Below, one piece after another: positions 7,896-16,200 of a stretch of DNA of 64,000 bases; within the stretch, counting starts at the first letter, position 1; each line of letters begins with the position of its first letter. Made by a program: the position numbers and the translations under genes. Source of the stretch: Accumulibacter phosphatis (GTDB lineage Bacteria > Pseudomonadota > Gammaproteobacteria > Burkholderiales > Rhodocyclaceae); the NCBI RefSeq assembly GCF_000024165.1, contig NC_013194.1:4960001-5024000 (forward strand). The letters are read 5' to 3'. The notes under the pieces are model-generated. The model made no database searches, was not told the origin of the DNA, and saw nothing but the letters and a program-made list of their open reading frames with translations.

Positions 7896-9479
7896 ATGCT
7901 CACGAATTACAACCTGGCGTGTGCCGTCAATCACCACGCGATGGCCAATCCGGACGCCCCGGCGGTGGTGTGCCAGGCGCGCTCCCTGACCTACGCCGAA
8001 CTGGCTGAGCGTGCCGCCCGTCTCGCCGCTTGCCTGACTCACCGGCCTGACTGGCAGCGTCTTGACGGGCAAGCGCTCCGTGTCGGGATTTTGGCTTCGC
8101 GTGGAGTTGACGCCTGCGTGGCGGTGCTCGGCGCCTGCTGGGCAGGAGCCACGTATGTGCCGATCAGCTTGAAACAGCCGGAAGAGCGCGTCTTGACCTT
8201 GCTCGCCCAATGTGGCTTGTCGGCAATCATTGCCGATGACGAGGGGGCGAAGCTGCTCAGCGAGCGTTTGCTCACCGTCGGCCCGCGGCTGGTGATTCAC
8301 GCCGGACAGTCATTGCTCGTGCCGCGGGCTGGCGCGGTCGAGATGGTCGACATGGCGACGCTCCCGCCGGTGACCCCGGAAGAACCGGCACCGATGGCGG
8401 CGTCAGACACGGCCTACATCATTTTCACTTCGGGAACGACCGGCGTCCCCAAGGGCGTCATGATTTCGGCCGGCTCTGCCCGTCATTACCTGACGACGAT
8501 CACCGAGTGGCTGGATTTGCGCGCCAGCGACCGAGCCTTGGAGACCTGCGAACTCAGCTTCGATTTCTCGGTGCACAACATGTTCTCCACCTGGGAGGTG
8601 GGCGCCGCACTGCATATCCTGCCGGCCACCACGGTGATGAACGCCGTCAAATTTGTCCGAAGTTCCGGGTTGACGGTGTGGAACTCAGTTCCCGCGCTGG
8701 CCGGGATGCTGCGCCAGATCAAGGCGCTCGCTCCAGAAAGCCTGGCCAGCTTGCGCGTCACCGTTTTCGGCGGCGAACAGTTGCCCGCGAGCACCGTCAC
8801 CGCCTGGCAAAGTGCGGCACCCAACAGCGTCATTGTCAACCTCTATGGTCCGACCGAAGCAACGGTCTTCTGTCTGGCTCAGAGGGTTGGCAAGCCACTG
8901 CCACTGACTCCGGGACGTAACGTCATGGCGATCGGCACGCCGCTGCCCGGCAATGAGGCGAGGGTGGTCGATGCGCACGGTCACCCTGTCGCCGACGGCA
9001 CCGCGGGCGAATTGGTGATCGCCGGCGACCAGATTGCTGACGGCTATCTCGGAGCCGACGAGCTGACGGCCTCTCGGTTTCCGACGCTCGATGGCAAACG
9101 CTGGTACAGGACGGGCGATCTGGCCCAGCGCGACGCCACGGGTTGCTTTCATTGCCTCGGGCGGATCGACAACCAGGTCAAGGTGCTCGGTCATCGCGTC
9201 GAACTCGAAGAGATAGACGCCCATCTTCGCATCGTCTCCGGCGCCGATGTCGTCGGCTCCATCGCCTGGCCGCAGGCAAACGGCATGGCCAGCGGCATCG
9301 TCAGTTTTGTCGGCGCATCGGCCATCGACGCCGATCGCGTGATCGATGAACTGAAAAACCGGCTGCCGCCGTACATGCTGCCCCGCAGGGTCATTGCCCT
9401 GGAAAGAATGCCGCTCAATTCGAGTGGCAAGGTCGACCGGCGGGAGTTGCACCAACTGCTCGACAAGGAGGCGGGATGA
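7896..9479 (+). CDS. AMP-forming adenylation enzyme, DltA/NRPS A-domain type
   Basis: A stand-alone adenylation enzyme of 527 residues predicted to activate a carboxylic or amino acid as its adenylate and load it onto the carrier protein encoded at 10978. Core motifs occur in order: TAYIIFTSGTTGVPKGV (about residues 170-187), NLYGPTEAT (about 313), WYRTGDLAQ (about 402), GRIDNQVKVLGHRVELEEID (about 420-440) and PLNSSGKVDRRE with the catalytic Lys near 514. The layout matches D-alanine:carrier ligase (DltA) and single NRPS A domains. Substrate cannot be read reliably. The stop overlaps the next start by 4 bp (ATGA), so the three-gene set is one operon. Confidence 0.88.
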   Translation: MLTNYNLACAVNHHAMANPDAPAVVCQARSLTYAELAERAARLAACLTHRPDWQRLDGQALRVGILASRGVDACVAVLGACWAGATYVPISLKQPEERVLTLLAQCGLSAIIADDEGAKLLSERLLTVGPRLVIHAGQSLLVPRAGAVEMVDMATLPPVTPEEPAPMAASDTAYIIFTSGTTGVPKGVMISAGSARHYLTTITEWLDLRASDRALETCELSFDFSVHNMFSTWEVGAALHILPATTVMNAVKFVRSSGLTVWNSVPALAGMLRQIKALAPESLASLRVTVFGGEQLPASTVTAWQSAAPNSVIVNLYGPTEATVFCLAQRVGKPLPLTPGRNVMAIGTPLPGNEARVVDAHGHPVADGTAGELVIAGDQIADGYLGADELTASRFPTLDGKRWYRTGDLAQRDATGCFHCLGRIDNQVKVLGHRVELEEIDAHLRIVSGADVVGSIAWPQANGMASGIVSFVGASAIDADRVIDELKNRLPPYMLPRRVIALERMPLNSSGKVDRRELHQLLDKEAG

Positions 9480-10978
9480 GCCCGGCGGCAGCCAGCAGTG
9501 CAGCACTGCCGCCGCAGCGAGGAGGCGGCAACGCCTCGCGAGGGAGCCGTTTGCGCCGCTTCCTGGCCATCGACGAACGCGCGGATTGCATCGCGTGGTC
9601 GCAGGCGGTGAGCGGCCGCGCAATCATTTACTGCACGGCGATTGCCACCGTCGCCACCTACTTCCCCTGGTGGGAAACCCTCCTGGTCGTCAGCGCAGCC
9701 ATGGCAGCGGCCTACATGTCGAAGTTCCGCAATCCGATCTTGTTCACGGCAACCTGGTCCGCGGCATTCCTTGAAATGGGACTCGCCGAGAATTCCATCC
9801 TGGAAGATATCGCTGTCGTCATGCAGCAGGAGCACATGGCTGGCCCCCCGCCGATGGTTCTGGCGAGCTTGTTCCTGCTGTTCGTCATGATCGGCGCCTG
9901 GGGCAGCCTGGAGTGGGTCCGCCGGCATCCGCATTGCCTCCTGGCCCGCCGGCCCTTGCTTTGCCTCTTGGCGCTGGAAGTGGTCTTGTGCGGCCTGACG
10001 ACCATGGACGGCATGCAGGGACTGCCGCGCGTAATGCTCTGGTCGATGTTGATCGTGCTGACGCCGTACGTCTGGTTTCTGCCCTTTGCCATCGTCGACC
10101 AGCGCTCGCAGCAAGCCAGCCCCCGGTTGATGCAGTTGGCCGTGCTGCGCCCGTTCTGGAGTCCGACCTACCTGCCGTTCGGTAAAGGAGCCGCATTCCT
10201 GCGCAAGCATTTGTCGAAGACACCCGAGGACGTGGCGATCACGCAGCTCAAGGCGATCAAATTGCTCATCTGGTCAAACGCGCTGCTCGCACTGAAGTCA
10301 GCCATGACTCTGGTGTTCGAGGACTACCTGCAGATTCCGCGCGTGGAAGTCGCGCTGGATGCCTTCCTCCGCGGCCAGCCGTACCCGATTGCAGTCGGCT
10401 GGACTTGCCTGCTGCTGTCGACCGCGAAATACGCATTGACCATCGCGCTGTGGTCCGCTCTGTTCATCGGCATCGCCCGTTTGGCCGGCTATCGGTTGCC
10501 ACGTGGTTGCTGGAGGCCGCTCGAATCGAGAACGCTGATGGAGTACTTCAATCGCTTTCACTATTATTTCAAGGAACTTCTCGTCGATTTCTTCTTCCTG
10601 CCAACGTTCTTCGCGGTTTTCCGGGGTTACCCGCGCCTGAGGATGTTCTTCGCCACCTTCATGGCCGCCGGCGTAGGCAATGCCCTGTGGCATTTTCTCC
10701 GCCAGATCGATAACGTCGCCACCATGGGTCTGGCCGGGGCAATTGACAGCTTCACCAGCTACCTCTTCTACTGCGTGATATTGGCGACGGGGATCGGCAT
10801 ATCGCAGGTCCGCGCGAGTATCGGCATTCGCCCCTCGGCCACCCATTTCGGGATATTGTATTCCGGCCTCTGCGTATGGTCGTTCGTTGTCTGCCTGCAT
10901 GTTTTTGGCGGTGAGAGTCTTCGCCATACACTGCTTGAACGTGTGTTGTTCATGATGAGCCTTTTTGGAGTAGCCTGA
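9476..10978 (+). CDS. Polytopic membrane protein, probable MBOAT-like acyltransferase (DltB-like)
   Basis: A protein of 500 residues with about ten hydrophobic segments after a basic, Ala/Arg-rich N-terminus of about 50 residues. Two C-terminal blocks resemble the MBOAT signature: YFNRFHYYFKELLVDFFFLP (about residue 355), comparable to the FWRRWHISL...YLYIP region, and VGNALWHFLRQ (about residue 400), with a His where the catalytic His is expected. With an adenylating enzyme upstream and a carrier protein downstream, transfer of a carrier-bound acyl or aminoacyl group across or onto the envelope is the natural inference, as in the Dlt system. Overlaps: 4 bp with the upstream gene, and TGATG with the downstream gene. 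Family membership is moderate-confidence without a profile search. Confidence 0.7.
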   Translation: MSPAAASSAALPPQRGGGNASRGSRLRRFLAIDERADCIAWSQAVSGRAIIYCTAIATVATYFPWWETLLVVSAAMAAAYMSKFRNPILFTATWSAAFLEMGLAENSILEDIAVVMQQEHMAGPPPMVLASLFLLFVMIGAWGSLEWVRRHPHCLLARRPLLCLLALEVVLCGLTTMDGMQGLPRVMLWSMLIVLTPYVWFLPFAIVDQRSQQASPRLMQLAVLRPFWSPTYLPFGKGAAFLRKHLSKTPEDVAITQLKAIKLLIWSNALLALKSAMTLVFEDYLQIPRVEVALDAFLRGQPYPIAVGWTCLLLSTAKYALTIALWSALFIGIARLAGYRLPRGCWRPLESRTLMEYFNRFHYYFKELLVDFFFLPTFFAVFRGYPRLRMFFATFMAAGVGNALWHFLRQIDNVATMGLAGAIDSFTSYLFYCVILATGIGISQVRASIGIRPSATHFGILYSGLCVWSFVVCLHVFGGESLRHTLLERVLFMMSLFGVA

Positions 10979-11232
10979 TGGAAGCAAATGCCAAGCAGGA
11001 TTTACGGAACTTTCTCAAGAAAGCCCTGGAAAACCACCGCGATCACCAGGAGTTCGCTGATGACGAATCACTCTTCGTAAGTGGCCGGCTGGATTCCTTC
11101 TCCATGATGACTCTTGTCATGTATCTCGAGGAAGCCTTTGGCCTGGATTTTTCCGATTTCGAGTTTGACGTGAATCTAGTCGATTCAGTAAATGCAATTG
11201 AAGTGCTGGTAGATGCAAAGCAGGCCGTGTGA
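10978..11232 (+). CDS. Acyl/aminoacyl carrier protein (DltC-like)
   Basis: An acidic 84-residue protein with the carrier-protein motif GRLDSFSMMTLVMYLEEAFG. Ser40 in DSF is the expected 4'-phosphopantetheine attachment site. Hydrophobic spacing (LFVSGRLDS, then IEVLVDA) fits the four-helix carrier fold, and size matches DltC and stand-alone ACPs. The start overlaps the membrane-protein stop by one base (TGATG), with TTTTGGAG upstream as ribosome binding site. It is presumably loaded by the adenylation enzyme at 7896 and used by the membrane protein at 9476. No DltD homologue is next to it. Confidence 0.88.
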   Translation: MEANAKQDLRNFLKKALENHRDHQEFADDESLFVSGRLDSFSMMTLVMYLEEAFGLDFSDFEFDVNLVDSVNAIEVLVDAKQAV

Positions 11233-11595
11233 ATTTGATCTTGCCTAGGTCTGCTGGGGACGACCGCGGCCATCAGGAGGTTCGTGAGGTCCGGTAAGGT
11301 CGAGATGTGGCGCGGTCGCCGTCGGCTCGGCCCGTCTGTTTCCATCCCTTTGGTCTGGCGGTGCTCAGCTTGCTTCGGCCAAGGAGCGGTCGATCGGCTC
11401 TGGGGTTCTCGGTCTCAAGACGGATTTTTGGGGACAGTATAAGTAATTCCCGCGGCGGCTTGCCGCGCCGTGTCAACGCCGCCACATAGACACTATCGGC
11501 CCCAGTCGAAGAAGGGTGAATTACCTATACTGTCCCCGCAATTGCCTGTCCCCGCAATTGCCCGCAATTGCGATACGCCGCTGGGTCGGCGGCAC
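11233..11595. other. Intergenic region containing repeat copy 1
   Basis: I see no gene here. It contains the palindromic repeat at 11430-11537, followed by a short GCAATTGC-rich tract (11538-11576) in which CCCGCAATTGCC-like units recur. Confidence 0.6.
11430..11537. repeat. Palindrome-ended repeat, copy 1 (MITE/REP-like)
   Basis: The 108-bp unit starts GGGGACAGTATAAGTAATTC and ends GAATTACCTATACTGTCCCC, so the termini are inverted copies with one mismatch. The interior carries GCGGCGG/CCGCC-type arms. A second copy in the same orientation lies at 12860-12953. Such GGGGACAG-ended units are common as REP/RAYT-type or small non-autonomous elements. Confidence 0.75.
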
Positions 11596-11955
11596 TCAGC
11601 CGGCGTGGAGATCGTCCATGTCGCACCCGAGTGCGGCAGCCAGCCTGGCCAAGAGGTCGGCAGAGGGCGTTGCCTTGCCGTTCTCGATCATCGACAGCAT
11701 TTGTCGTGTGCAGCCCACCTGTTCAGCCAGGGCCTGCAGCGTCAATCCGCGATGCCCACGCCAGACCTTGAGCGGCGACTCTCCCGACAGAAGTCGCTCG
11801 ACGAACTCGACGGGCAGCGATTCTTCTTGGCGAGCCTCTTTGGCGTCGGCGATGTCTTGCAAGGTTTCCAGGCGTTCGAGCAATGCCGTCCACTCGTCCA
11901 TCGGCACGACGGCAAACGCGGGAGTTCCGTTCAGTTCGATGATTTGTGCGCTCAT
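11596..11955 (-). CDS. XRE-family antitoxin with Phd-like N-terminus
   Basis: A 119-residue protein. The N-terminal half (MSAQIIELNGTPAFAVVPMDEWTALLERLE) looks like a Phd/YefM-type antitoxin strand-helix unit. The C-terminal half is a Cro/C1-type helix-turn-helix (LTLQALAEQVGCTRQMLSMIENG, about residues 75-97). I start it at 11955; the longer frame to 12036 would overlap the toxin coding region. It overlaps the upstream RelE-like gene by 4 bp (ATGA) in the toxin-first order common for RelE/HigB modules. As antitoxin it should neutralise the toxin and repress the operon. Confidence 0.85.
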   Translation of the reverse strand: MSAQIIELNGTPAFAVVPMDEWTALLERLETLQDIADAKEARQEESLPVEFVERLLSGESPLKVWRGHRGLTLQALAEQVGCTRQMLSMIENGKATPSADLLARLAAALGCDMDDLHAG

Positions 11956-12218
11956 TTGTAGACATCTCCTCTCGGTGCAACTTTCACCACCAGCAAGACC
12001 AATTCGCCTCGCTGTACCTCGCAGATCGCCCGCCAATCGCCGACGCGCAGCCGCCAGAACGGCGAGCCCTGCAGCGGCTTCCAGTCGCCACGATACGCTG
12101 CCGGGTCGGCGGCTATGGTCTTCAACTCGCCGAGCATCCGACGGGCAGTGCCTTGCGGCATCCTGGCGAGCCCTTTGGCGGCGGACTTGGCGAAGCGAAG
12201 TGCGAACATGTGAGACAT
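11952..12218 (-). CDS. RelE/ParE-superfamily toxin
   Basis: An 88-residue basic protein with the RelE fold signature: FAKSAAKGLARMPQ, then the C-terminal strand block WRLRVGDWRAICEVQRGELVLLVVKV and an arginine near the end (APRGDVYK). Family members cleave mRNA on the ribosome or poison gyrase; the residues here do not decide between them. It is followed, with a 4-bp overlap, by its antitoxin, and preceded at 12 bp by the membrane-protein gene ending at 12231. Frame and motifs look intact. Confidence 0.87.
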   Translation of the reverse strand: MSHMFALRFAKSAAKGLARMPQGTARRMLGELKTIAADPAAYRGDWKPLQGSPFWRLRVGDWRAICEVQRGELVLLVVKVAPRGDVYK

Positions 12219-12230
12219 GTTAAGACCATC

Positions 12231-12848
12231 TCATTTCGCTGTCCAATTTTGCTTGACATCACCGATCGACCGGGCCTCCGGCGCCAGGTGGTGCAGGGTG
12301 ACGCCGGCGATGCAGAACAGCAGCGCGGTGGCCGCAAAGGGCCAAACGGTGCGGCGGAAAGCGGTCTCCAGCCAGTGGCGCGGTTCGGCGCCCGTGAGGC
12401 GGCGGTAGAGCGAGGCGGCAAGCACGCCGTCCACCAGCAGTTCGACAAACGGCAGCGGGGCCGAATAGACGATCCACCCGCCGGCGAAGAGGAGCGCAGC
12501 CGCCAGCGCCAACGCGATGAGCGGGAGCGCGAGTTCGTCGGCGCCGCCCAGGGCCTCGGCCACTTCGCCGAGGCCCGATGAATCACCGCTGCCGGACGAG
12601 CCGGACGATGGGCCGCCTTCACCGCTGCTGCCGCCGCTGCGCCCTCGGCCGAGGTCGATGCCGGGGTCATCGATGTCGTAGTCGTCGCACTTGGTGCGCA
12701 GCCACAGCCAGAGCAGCAAGAGGAAGACGAGATAGGCAGCGCCCACGGCGAGCGGGTAGCGCAGCACCATGAACTGCACGCCCAAGCGCAGCATGGCAAA
12801 CGAGGCGAGGAAGCCGCCCAGGCCAGTGAGCGCGACGATCAACATCAT
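12231..12848 (-). CDS. Hypothetical membrane protein with Gly/Ser-rich linker
   Basis: A protein of about 205 residues that I do not assign to a family. It has two N-terminal hydrophobic segments (LIVALTGLGGFLASFAMLRL and YPLAVGAAYLVFLLLLWLWL). A cytosolic stretch ending in a Gly/Ser tract (residues about 68-92) follows. Further hydrophobic segments are at about 105-125 and 170-188. The start is at 12848 or 12845 (tandem ATG). Its upstream DNA is repeat copy 2 at 12860, so its promoter may have been supplied or disrupted by that element. It lies 12 bp before the RelE-like toxin, and whether the three genes form an operon is uncertain. Confidence 0.65.
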   Translation of the reverse strand: MMLIVALTGLGGFLASFAMLRLGVQFMVLRYPLAVGAAYLVFLLLLWLWLRTKCDDYDIDDPGIDLGRGRSGGSSGEGGPSSGSSGSGDSSGLGEVAEALGGADELALPLIALALAAALLFAGGWIVYSAPLPFVELLVDGVLAASLYRRLTGAEPRHWLETAFRRTVWPFAATALLFCIAGVTLHHLAPEARSIGDVKQNWTAK

Positions 12849-12859
12849 TTGATGCTTTT

Positions 12860-12953
12860 GGGGACAGCATAAGTAATTTCCGCGGTGGCAACGTCGCCAC
12901 ATTGACACTACCGGCCCCAGTCCAAGAAGGGGTGTATTACGTATACTGTCCAC
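12860..12953. repeat. Palindrome-ended repeat, copy 2 (MITE/REP-like)
   Basis: A diverged, same-orientation copy of the unit at 11430. It begins GGGGACAGCATAAGTAATTT and ends with GTATACTGTCCAC, and retains the internal GACACTA-CCGGCCCCAGTC block. The two copies flank the toxin-antitoxin pair and the membrane protein as a 1.5-kb direct-repeat unit. Confidence 0.72.
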
Positions 12954-13269
12954 GCAATTTCGCCATTCGGCTCCGGATGCCAGTGTCCTCGGCGGACCGA
13001 CCGCTACCCTCCGGAAAGTGGCCCGTGAGTGTAGGATAGCGTGTGGCGGCAGCTGGCCAGAAGCAGACGTAGCGGCCGCGCAATGTGATCCGGTGCGAAC
13101 GGCGGGTAACTGATCTTGAACCGGACCTCCCGTTATCTGCGGACTCTGACAGTTGTTCGGCCAATACGGAAGTCTATCGTTTGGTCACTAATGTCCGCCG
13201 CGCACAAGATAGCTGACAGACCCGTCAATTCAGTCACGGGCGATTAGATTTGCCTTTGCGGTAAATCAA
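12954..13269. other. Intergenic region before the STAND gene
   Basis: No coding signal or RNA gene is apparent. Composition shifts from GC-rich to more AT-rich towards 13269, consistent with the boundary of the acquired gene that follows. Confidence 0.5.
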
Positions 13270-16200
13270 ATGCAAACTCGAACTTGCCTATCCATGCCCA
13301 TACTTATGATGCCATATCGCATATTTCTGTCTTCTCCCGGAGATTGTGTCGAAGAGCGTAGCGCCGTTCATGCTGTGGTGACGCGAGTGAATGCCGACCC
13401 ATTGGTAAGCTCATTTGTTTGTCTGGAAGTTGTAGCCTGGGATTGGGGGGTGAGTGTTCCGTTCGAGGCGCTTTCTTCGCCGCAAGTATCTGTAAATAGG
13501 CATCTTCGTACTCCGGACGATTGCGACCTGTTTCTCGGCATCTTCAACTGCCGTTTTGGAACGCCGTTGCCGGGCCGGGAGTTCAGGAAGCTCGACGGCA
13601 CGCCTTATCAGTCAGGCAGTGAGTATGAATTTCATCGTGCATGGGAGGCGCGCAGACGCGGTGCGTCGCGCCCCGAGATTCTCATGTATCGGCGGCAGCA
13701 AGAATTGCCTACCTGCCAGGATAATGAGCAATTGAAAAAGCTGGAGGCGTTTTTTCAGCAGCCGCCATTCATGGAGAATGATCAATGGACTGGCGCCGTA
13801 GACAGGTACCAATCCCTGGATGAGTTCGCCCGGAAAGTTGAGGGGCACTTACGCAGGTTATTGAGTCAACGACAGCCCGCGTCTCTGCCGAGATTCAGGG
13901 ACTGGCTCAATAATCAGGCATCCCTTTTAACCGCCAACGCCGGGCCGCGCTACACCAGCGATGCTCACGTAGAAACCAATATTAGCCAAGCGTTCGACTG
14001 GTTATTGGTCAGGCAGCCTGCCATAGCCAAGTTGGATAAAGCATTGTCAGAGGTCTGGAAGCATCTTGATCGGGACGATGCGTTCTCCGTCATCCGTGCA
14101 GACATGGAGCAGATTGCCGATGCATTGCGCGCCGACATGTATTGGCAAACCACTCCCGATTTCCCCTTCATGCTTGGTACCTTGGCTCGCGCGGAAGCCC
14201 ATGCATGGGCGGAGCACGAGATGCATGAACGCGCCAAGGAGCAAGAGGCAAGAAATGATACTTGGCGGTACCGTGAACATTCCCTGCGGCAAGCCGCCTA
14301 CATGGCAGGGGAAGCAAGTGATCTCCTGCGAAACTATTGGAGCCTGTCCCAGCAACGAGTAATGCTGCTTACCGGCCCAGCAGGGCAAGGCAAGACCCAT
14401 ACTCTGGTTCACGAGGTTAATCAGATACTGGCCGCTGAAGGGATTGCCTTGGGTGTTCTGGGGCAAACCCTGAGTACTGCGGATACTCTGTGGGATGCAA
14501 TTTGTCGGCGCGCCGGTTGGCTGGGTACGCACGATCAATTGCTCAACAAGCTAGAGAACGAAGCCGCTAACCGAAACCAACGCGCCTTGTTGGTGATGGA
14601 TGCGCTTAACGAGACCCCGGATCGCAGGCGCTGGCGCAATGAGTTGGCCGGAATGATTCAGGAAGTATTATTACGGCCACATCTGGCTTTGGCTATCTCG
14701 GTCCGCACAGATTATCTGAAACAAACCTTGCCGTTGTTGCCCGATGGTATGGATGCACCTTGGGTGAAGTGGGAGCATCCCGGTTTTTCCGGAATCGAAC
14801 CGGATGCTTTGCTGCGCTATTTTGAGCACCATGGTGTCAAGGCTCCCGTCGCGCCGCCGCTGGGTGAGTTTGGCAATCCACTGTACGTACAGCTTCTGGC
14901 GAGAAGTATGCGAGGTCATCCATTGCAGCACTGGCTGCCATCTTGGCTGGAAGTTTGGCGTGCATGGATGGTGCGACTGGAGGAGGACTCCAAGGATAGG
15001 TTGAGCCTAGATAACGCGTCACGCCCGGAAGTCATGCGCCGAACAATGAGCAAGCTGGCGCAAGCGATGCTGGAAGATGGGCATTTCAATTTGCTGCGCA
15101 ACCAAGCGGATGATATCTCGAGAGAGATGACGGGGATAGATGGCGTCATTGCTTTTCTCTGCTCTTCCGGGGCGCTCATAGACCGGTTAGAGAATGACGA
15201 GGATGTCGTCGAATTCGGCTTCGAGCGATTATCCGACACCTTCCTTGCTGACCGGTTGTTGGCAAAGTTGTTCGAGGGGAAAGTCAGCAAGGAGGAAAAG
15301 CTGGTTGTGTTGCGCACCGCCCTTGCCCCCGGCGGCGACCTTCATCCGCTGGCATCTAGCGATTATGTGGATCACCCGCTCTATTTTCGCCGCGCCGGTT
15401 TGCTGGAGGCGCTGTGTTTGGCTGTTCCTCAATGCACAGGGGCGGAGCTTCCAACACTGTTGCCGAACAATGACGCGGATTTTCGTGATTGGGAGTTATC
15501 TCAAGCTTTCTGCGACAGTTTACGCTGGCGTTGCCGCCCCGAAGAGTTTGGAATGGATGGCAAGGCATTGCGCGATTTGTGGCGGCGTTACTCTGATAGG
15601 AGTAATCCGGCGTCAGAACTGGACGAAATCATTCGCTTTGCCCTGATTCCCGGCCACCCATTTGCGATGGAACAGGCCATCCATCCACGATTGCTGGCTC
15701 AGGAAACTCCTGGTGCACGCGATGCGATGTGGTCGGTGAATCTGGTTCCCCTATGGCGTGATGAGCATTCCAATTTGCGCCAGTTGGTCATTTGGGCGCG
15801 GGATGCCAACCTTCATGACGCACACGCAGACATAGCCTTGCCTGCGGCCCGGTTACTGGCCTGGATCTGCGCAACCTCGCAGAAGGGTTTAAGGCTGGCC
15901 GCCATGAAAGGACTTACTCGCTTGCTTGCCGCCTGCCCGCGAGTGATGGAGGCATTCCTCCCCGACTTTCTTGGCGTCAACGATGCGTATGTTCTGGAAG
16001 CGGTGCTGGTGGCTGTATGGGGTGTGGTGCAGGACGGGAGCGATGCTCAAGCCGGGACATTGGCGGCACGGCAGGTATATGAAAGCCAATTTCCGGAAGG
16101 GAACGCGCGTTGGTGTCATATCACCTTGCGCCATTACGCGCGTCGAATCGTGGAAGAAGCGTGTCGCAACGGATGGCTGCCGGATATTGACCCCAACAGC

